A DNA stretch of 9,655 nucleotides from contig DVGY01000132.1 in assembly GCA_018712465.1 (NCBI GenBank), forward strand, positions 1 to 9,655, read 5' to 3'. The number at the start of each line of letters is the position of its first letter. Position 1 is the first letter of the stretch. Source of the stretch: Candidatus Egerieicola pullicola (GTDB taxonomy: Bacteria > Bacillota > Clostridia > Oscillospirales > Ruminococcaceae). A model generated the notes under the pieces. The model made no database searches. It was not told the DNA's origin and was given only the letters and a program-made list of their open reading frames with translations. A program made the position numbers and the translations under genes. Positions 6,166 to 9,655 of this stretch are shown here, in pieces.

Positions 6166-7446
6166 TTATTTCTCTAACACTCTACCAAAGCAAAACTCAT
6201 TTCCCGCCTCTTGGATCTGTACCTGCACCAATTCTCCCCGGTTTCCCTGATGAACCGGCACAGCCACCGGGCGGTAATTTGCGGTATGGCCCAGTCGTCC
6301 CCGGGGGGTCAGGGTGGACTCCAGCAGCACCTGCTGCACCTGTCCGATTCCCGCTTGTAGGAAGGCGTTCCAGGCCTCTTGGGCGACCTGCTCCATTTCC
6401 GCCATACGGTTGGTTTTGATGTAGTCCGGCACCTGAGGCAGCTTGGCGGCAGGGGTGCCGGGACGGATGGAATAGGGGAACAGGTGGATTTGGGCGAAGC
6501 CGCACTTTGCAATAAAGGCTTTGGACTGTTCAAATTCTTCTTGGGTCTCTCCGGCAAAGCCCACCATCACGTCGGTGGTGAAGGAACAGTGGGGGAAAGC
6601 GGCCCGCAGCCGCAAAAGCAGATCCCTGTAAAAGGCGGAATCGTACCGCCGGCCCATCCGCTTTAAAGTGGCGTCGCATCCGCTTTGCAGGGAGAGGTGG
6701 AATTGAGGACAAAGTTTGGAACATTGGGCCAGGGCGTCAATTTCTTCCTGGCTGATTTCATCTGGTTCCAGGGACCCCAACCGCACCCGGCAGATGCCTT
6801 CCGGCTTGGAGGCGGCGGCTACGGCGTCAGAGAGGGTCAACCCCAATTCCCTGCCGTACGAAGTCAAATCAATGCCGGTGAGGACAATTTCCCGATAGCC
6901 CTGGTCTGCTAACAGCTGGGCTTCCCGGGCTAACGCGTCCAGAGGTTTGGAGCGGCTGTGGCCTCGGGCTGTGGGGATAATGCAGTAGGTGCAGTACCGG
7001 TCGCAGCCATCCTGGATTTTTAAAAAAGCCCGGGTGTGGCGGGCCAATCCCTGGACCTGCATAGGTTCAAACAGCTCTCCCAGAGGATGGGGACGGTGCT
7101 TTATCACTTTGTTTTGCCGGGCCTGTTCCACCAGGTCGGGAATTTCGGTTCGATTGGTGTTGCCGGTGATGACGTCGGCGTCCAAAGCGGCGGCTTGATC
7201 CGGAAAGGCTTGGGGAAAACAGCCGCAGAGCACCAGGATGCTGTCGGGGTTTTTCCGACGCAGCCGGTGGAGCAGCTGACGTGCTTTTTTGTCGGACATG
7301 GCAGTGACGGTACAGGAATTGATGACCAACACCTGTGCAGTCTCTCCCTCCACAATTTGATAGCCTTTTTGTGCAAAACATTGGGCCAAATATTGGGTCT
7401 CGTATTGGTTGACTTTGCAGCCAAGAGTAAAAAATGAAACGGTCAC
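6166..7446 (-). CDS. mtaB: tRNA (t6A37)-C2 methylthiotransferase, MtaB family
   Basis: A radical-SAM enzyme that turns t6A37 into ms2t6A37 in ANN-decoding tRNAs, next to the anticodon. From the chosen GTG it is 426 residues, close to the family length. The N-terminal methylthiotransferase domain opens TVSFFTLGCKVNQYETQ. Its cluster cysteines are C10, C45 (NSCTVT) and C76 (CGCFPQ). The radical-SAM triad CDRYCTYC gives C148, C152 and C155. GFAGETQEEF (297-306) and LFPYSIRPGTPAAKLPQVP (322-340) are typical of the MtaB/MiaB group. The LGCKVNQYETQ opening favours MtaB over MiaB. A TRAM RNA-binding domain fills about 365-426. GTG at 7444-7446 is preferred because AAGGAG lies 6 bases upstream and homologues begin just before TLGCKVN. 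The in-frame ATG at 7527 would add 27 residues and would start inside a leader hairpin. Confidence 0.93.
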   Translation of the reverse strand: MTVSFFTLGCKVNQYETQYLAQCFAQKGYQIVEGETAQVLVINSCTVTAMSDKKARQLLHRLRRKNPDSILVLCGCFPQAFPDQAAALDADVITGNTNRTEIPDLVEQARQNKVIKHRPHPLGELFEPMQVQGLARHTRAFLKIQDGCDRYCTYCIIPTARGHSRSKPLDALAREAQLLADQGYREIVLTGIDLTSYGRELGLTLSDAVAAASKPEGICRVRLGSLEPDEISQEEIDALAQCSKLCPQFHLSLQSGCDATLKRMGRRYDSAFYRDLLLRLRAAFPHCSFTTDVMVGFAGETQEEFEQSKAFIAKCGFAQIHLFPYSIRPGTPAAKLPQVPDYIKTNRMAEMEQVAQEAWNAFLQAGIGQVQQVLLESTLTPRGRLGHTANYRPVAVPVHQGNRGELVQVQIQEAGNEFCFGRVLEK

Positions 7447-7452
7447 AAAACG

Positions 7453-7458
7453 CTCCTT
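7453..7458 (-). promoter_or_regulatory. Ribosome site that decides the mtaB start
   Basis: AAGGAG on the minus strand, 6 bases before GTG 7446. A hairpin with a UUUU loop (CUUCCC 7475-7470 with GGGAGG 7465-7460, one G-U pair) ends just 5' of it. Confidence 0.7.
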
Positions 7459-7459
7459 T

Positions 7460-7537
7460 CCTCCCAAAAGGGAAGGTTTGCCGGGAAAAACAAGAAAGAC
7501 CCTGGAAAACCGGCAGAAAGGGGGCATATTTTGCCCC
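7460..7537 (-). promoter_or_regulatory. Hairpin-rich leader of mtaB
   Basis: The predicted transcript starts near 7573 and has a leader of about 127 nt. In transcript order it can form GGGGCA/TGCCCC (7537-7532 with 7526-7521, 5-base loop), TGCCGG/CCGGCA (7515-7510 with 7484-7479, 25-base loop), and CUUCCC/GGGAGG (7475-7470 with 7465-7460) just before the ribosome site. None is followed by a T tract, so these are not simple terminators. I recognise no known riboswitch. Confidence 0.3.
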
Positions 7538-7579
7538 TACTTTTGAAAAATTGAACAAATTTCAGGGTCACTCTTTAGT

Positions 7580-7608
7580 ATTATAATAGAAAAAAACTCT
7601 TTTTTCAA
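7580..7608 (-). promoter_or_regulatory. Promoter of mtaB
   Basis: TTGAAA (7603-7608), a 17-base spacer and a perfect TATAAT (7580-7585) on the minus strand. Its -35 box is only 7 bases from the -35 box of the rightward HPr promoter, so the two are back to back. Confidence 0.75.
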
Positions 7609-7609
7609 G

Positions 7610-7628
7610 AATTGGTTGACTTCCAATT
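7610..7628. promoter_or_regulatory. Inverted repeat over the HPr -35 box (candidate shared operator)
   Basis: Perfect dyad AATTGG (7610-7615), N7, CCAATT (7623-7628). The HPr -35 box (7616-7621) fills its centre, and the mtaB -35 box ends one base to the left. A protein bound here could affect both promoters. The binding protein is unknown. Confidence 0.35.
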
Positions 7629-7644
7629 TTCAGCGTGCTATAGT
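7616..7644 (+). promoter_or_regulatory. Promoter of the HPr-like gene (extended -10)
   Basis: TTGACT (7616-7621), a 17-base spacer and TATAGT (7639-7644), with TG at 7636-7637 making an extended -10. The predicted start is near 7651, giving a leader of about 80 nt. Confidence 0.75.
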
Positions 7645-7652
7645 AAGATACA

Positions 7653-7690
7653 GAGCAGGAAATTATGGAAACTGGCTGCTCCTACCTGCT
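7653..7690 (+). promoter_or_regulatory. HPr leader with two mutually exclusive pairings
   Basis: One 5' arm can pair with either of two 3' arms. GAGCAG (7653-7658) fits CTGCTC (7676-7681), and AGCAGG (7654-7659) fits CCTGCT (7685-7690). The region starts about two bases after the predicted transcript start and ends 28 bases before the ribosome site. No T tract follows. Confidence 0.25.
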
Positions 7691-7731
7691 ATTATAGGGA
7701 GGGCCGAATATTGGAAAGGAGGCTGTTTCTT

Positions 7732-7962
7732 ATGAAAACAGTGCAGATTCTTTTGAATACCATCAATGACGTAAAGTGTTTTGTCAACGCGGTTTCCAAG
7801 TATGATTACGATGTGGATTTGATTTCCGGTCGTTACGCCATCGACGCTAAGTCTATCATGGGTATTTTCAGCTTGGATCTGTCCAAGCCCATCACCGTGC
7901 AGGCTCACACCGATGATCCTTCCGCTTTCCTGGAAGAAATTAAGCAGTATATCGTGGAGTAA
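7732..7962 (+). CDS. HPr-family protein lacking the active-site histidine
   Basis: A 76-residue cytosolic protein with the HPr fold, recognised from NAVSKYDYDVDLISGRYAID followed by AKSIMGIFSLDLSKPITV (39-56). The second stretch matches the HPr regulatory-serine motif (LKSIMGVMSL in Bacillus HPr), with S41 equivalent to Ser46. The N-terminal GIHARPA loop with the phosphocarrier His15 is absent: INDVKCFVNA stands in its place. It therefore cannot take phosphate from Enzyme I in the usual way. The family comparison is Crh, a histidine-less HPr relative that acts in catabolite repression through the serine. Similar proteins are common in Clostridia, but their role is not known to me. ATG 7732 has AGGAGG 9 bases upstream. 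It is monocistronic, with its own promoter and terminator. No PTS gene is nearby. Confidence 0.85.
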   Translation: MKTVQILLNTINDVKCFVNAVSKYDYDVDLISGRYAIDAKSIMGIFSLDLSKPITVQAHTDDPSAFLEEIKQYIVE

Positions 7963-7987
7963 TTCCGCTTTTCAAAATGAATAAGTC

Positions 7988-8020
7988 AAAAGTGCAGCTC
8001 AGCAGTGGGCTGCATTTTTT
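7988..8020 (+). terminator. Intrinsic terminator of the HPr-like gene
   Basis: TGCAGC (7993-7998) pairs with GCTGCA (8009-8014). The stem extends by G-U and A-T pairs to 11 bp (7988-8019) and ends in a six-T tract (8015-8020). It lies 25 bases after the HPr stop codon. Confidence 0.88.
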
Positions 8021-8021
8021 C

Positions 8022-8051
8022 TTGCGTGGATTCCACCGGCTGTGCTACAAT
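8022..8051 (+). promoter_or_regulatory. Promoter of the methyltransferase-rsmI operon (extended -10)
   Basis: TTGCGT (8022-8027), an 18-base spacer and TACAAT (8046-8051), with TG at 8043-8044 making an extended -10. It begins right after the HPr terminator. Two exact copies of TCCACCGGC (8032-8040 and 8059-8067) flank the -10 box on the same strand, 27 bases apart. Confidence 0.6.
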
Positions 8052-8139
8052 AAAGCCATCCACCGGCCTAAGAAATTTGAAGTTTCATTTGCCGGTCTAT
8101 ATCAGGAAATTGAACGGTGATCCAAAGGGGAGGGCCTCC

Positions 8140-8859
8140 ATGGAAGATTGGAACATTCAGCCGTTGGGAGAACATCTCTGTATTGTAACCTCTCCCCGGC
8201 ACGGGTTCGGCACCGATGCCTGTCTGCTTACACATTTTACCGCTCCCAAACACAAAGATCGGGTTTGCGATCTTTGCAGCGGCTGCGGGGTAATCCCATT
8301 GTTGATGGAGCGGCACTACGCCCCGGCACAGGTTGTAGGAGTGGAAATTTCCCCGGAAGGGGCCCGGCAATACCAGACTGCCTTGGACCGGTGTGGTTTA
8401 ACCACCCATCAGTCTTATTTGGGGGATCTTCGCCGTCTGCCCAAGACCATGTGGGAACAGTTTGACGTGGTGAGCTGCAATCCTCCTTATTTCATGGCCG
8501 GCAGCGGAGAAGTCAGCCGGGTTGCGGAACACCGTTTGGCCCGCCATGAGGAAGGCTGTACTTTAGATGATGTCTGCCAAGCGGCAGGACGGCTTTTGCG
8601 GTACGGGGGACGGTTTTGTCTCTGCCAGCGGCCCCAACGGTTGGCGGAAGTGTTTTCTGCCATGAGCCGGGCAGGGCTGGAACCGAAACGGATGCGGTTG
8701 GTAAGCAAACGCTGGGACACTCCCCCTTGGCTGGTATTGGTGGAGGGAAAAAAGGGGGCGGCCCCGGGACTTCAGGTCCTTCCCTTGCTGGCACTGTACG
8801 ATGAAAACGGACTGCGGCCTCAAGCAGCGGAATGGACCCGGATAGAAGGAAAGGATTAA
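8140..8859 (+). CDS. SAM-dependent methyltransferase, tRNA1(Val) adenine-N6 (TrmN6/YfiC/YabB-like)
   Basis: A 239-residue Rossmann-fold methyltransferase, probably modifying adenine 37 of a tRNA by homology to TrmN6. PRHGFGTDACLLTHF (19-33) matches the start of that family. Motif I is VCDLCSGCGVIPLLM (42-56). The ribose-binding acid is E69 (VVGVEIS), followed by D96 (LGDLRRL). The catalytic NPPY tetrad sits at 114-117 (VSCNPPYF), the signature of N6-adenine and related amino methylation. ATG 8140 has GGAGG 6 bases upstream. That site is part of the odd palindrome GGAGG-G-CCTCC (8129-8139), which touches the start codon. The frame stays open back to 8005, but the promoter and terminator lie there, so no extension is likely. 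The rsmI start follows 4 bases after the stop, a pairing also found in other Firmicutes (yabB-yazA-rsmI in Bacillus; yazA is missing here). The exact tRNA substrate is inferred. Confidence 0.85.
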   Translation: MEDWNIQPLGEHLCIVTSPRHGFGTDACLLTHFTAPKHKDRVCDLCSGCGVIPLLMERHYAPAQVVGVEISPEGARQYQTALDRCGLTTHQSYLGDLRRLPKTMWEQFDVVSCNPPYFMAGSGEVSRVAEHRLARHEEGCTLDDVCQAAGRLLRYGGRFCLCQRPQRLAEVFSAMSRAGLEPKRMRLVSKRWDTPPWLVLVEGKKGAAPGLQVLPLLALYDENGLRPQAAEWTRIEGKD

Positions 8860-8863
8860 AGCT

Positions 8864-9655
8864 ATGTTATATGTTGTGGGAACACCCATTGGAAATTTAG
8901 GGGACTTTTCTCCCCGGGCAGTGGAAATCTTAAACCAAGTGGACTTTATTGCAGCGGAAGACACCCGGGTCACCCTCAAACTTTTGAACCATTTCGGCAT
9001 TCAGAAACCTATGGTGAGCTATTACGAGCACAACCTTCGCCAACGGGGGCAGGAAATTCTCCGGCGGCTTCAGGCGGGGGAAACGGCCGCCGTGGTCAGT
9101 GATGCCGGAATGCCCTGCATCTCCGATCCCGGGGAAGATTTGGTACGGCTTTGCGCCCAAGCAGGGGTGGAGGTCCAGGTGATTCCAGGCCCCAGCGCCG
9201 CCATCAGTGCGTTGGCTGTCAGCGGGTTGTCCACCAGCCGCTTTACCTTTGAGGGATTCCTTTCCACCAATCGCAAAAACCGGGGAGAGCATCTGGACAG
9301 CCTCAAGCAGGAACGGCGGACCATGATCTTTTACGAAGCCCCCCACAAACTCCCCACCACTTTGGAAGATTTAAAGGACGCCTTTGGAGGAACTCGGAAA
9401 ATTGCCCTTTGCCGGGAGTTGACCAAAATTCACGAACAGGTTTTGCAGATGGATTTGGAACAGGCCGCTGCCTACGCCAGGGAAACCACACCCAGAGGAG
9501 AGTACGTGCTGGTGGTGGAAGGCTGTCCGGACACCCAAGTCAACGGCATGGATGAGGCGGAAGCCCTGGCTTTGGCAAAGAAGCTGCTGGAGCAGGGAGA
9601 AAAACCCACGGAAGCAGCCCGTCAGGCAGCCAAGGCCAGTGGATTGAGCAAAGGG
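8864..9655 (+). CDS. rsmI: 16S rRNA (cytidine1402-2'-O)-methyltransferase, incomplete at the right edge
   Basis: RsmI puts the 2'-O-methyl on C1402 in the ribosomal P-site of 16S rRNA, next to the N4-methyl added by RsmH. The frame stays open for 264 codons to the last base, so only a short C-terminal piece is missing (the family is about 270-290 residues). The tetrapyrrole-methylase fold is clear: LYVVGTPIGNLGD (2-14), AEDTR (31-35), VVSDAGMPCISDPG (77-90), VIPGPSA (106-112), FYEAPHKL (156-163), CRELTKIHEQ (183-192) and PRGEYVLVVEG (210-220). The C-terminal helical region about 230-264 (EAEALALAKKLLEQGEKPTE) begins the tail domain. ATG 8864 has AAGGA 8 bases upstream, within the end of the preceding gene, so the two are co-transcribed and probably translationally coupled. 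Confidence 0.95.
   Translation, partial: MLYVVGTPIGNLGDFSPRAVEILNQVDFIAAEDTRVTLKLLNHFGIQKPMVSYYEHNLRQRGQEILRRLQAGETAAVVSDAGMPCISDPGEDLVRLCAQAGVEVQVIPGPSAAISALAVSGLSTSRFTFEGFLSTNRKNRGEHLDSLKQERRTMIFYEAPHKLPTTLEDLKDAFGGTRKIALCRELTKIHEQVLQMDLEQAAAYARETTPRGEYVLVVEGCPDTQVNGMDEAEALALAKKLLEQGEKPTEAARQAAKASGLSKG

Noticed and set aside
7447..7527. 27-residue N-terminal extension of MtaB from ATG 7527
   Set aside because: The ATG lies in a leader hairpin. The GTG at 7446 has a perfectly spaced AAGGAG, and homologues start just before TLGCKVN.
7612..7731. Upstream extension of the HPr-like frame to 7612
   Set aside because: It would include the promoter -35 and -10 boxes. HPr-like proteins of about 76 residues start at MKTV, which has AGGAGG before it.
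8005..8139. Upstream extension of the TrmN6-like protein to 8005
   Set aside because: The region is occupied by the HPr terminator stem and the operon promoter. ATG 8140 has a good ribosome site and matches the family start.
1..9655. Mobile elements, CRISPR repeats, phage or toxin-antitoxin genes
   Set aside because: No transposase or integrase motif, no regularly spaced repeats and no small paired genes were seen. All long genes are core housekeeping families.

Overview
The window looks like chromosomal core DNA from a Gram-positive, Clostridia-type bacterium, most likely from the Oscillospiraceae/Ruminococcaceae side. The reasons are strong AGGAGG-like ribosome sites, sigma-A type promoters with 17-18 bp spacers, GTG starts, a single-chain FGAM synthase of about 1240 residues, and an HPr-like protein that lacks the phosphorylatable histidine. 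The genus assignment is inference. I see no mobile element, CRISPR array, rRNA, tRNA or phage gene.

Layout. Positions 1-394 (minus) hold the start of atpB, probably the first gene of the ATP synthase operon, with its promoter at 519-547. A 558-bp AT-rich spacer separates it from a divergent Na+/H+ (CPA2/NapA-type) antiporter at 953-2179 (plus). A bidirectional terminator at 2208-2241 divides the antiporter from the convergent purL (2256-5987, minus). Upstream of purL on the same strand is mtaB (6166-7446), a tRNA methylthiotransferase. A short divergent promoter region (7580-7644) fires mtaB leftward and an HPr-like gene (7732-7962) rightward. The HPr-like gene ends at its own terminator. A new promoter then drives a tRNA-adenine methyltransferase-like gene (8140-8859) and rsmI (8864 to the window end, incomplete), which are 4 bp apart and so form an operon.

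Functional themes. The left end concerns membrane bioenergetics and ion homeostasis: F0 subunit a and a cation/proton antiporter. The centre is de novo purine synthesis. The right half is RNA modification (MtaB, TrmN6-like, RsmI) around a small carbon-regulation-type protein.

The genes are ordinary, and I found no convincing new multi-gene system. The points worth a second look are in the control regions. Perfect dyads span the -35 boxes of the atp and HPr promoters. Mini-ORFs sit at the ribosome sites of atpB, the antiporter and purL. The HPr and mtaB leaders can form alternative or clustered hairpins. The HPr-like protein has no active-site histidine but keeps the serine regulatory motif.
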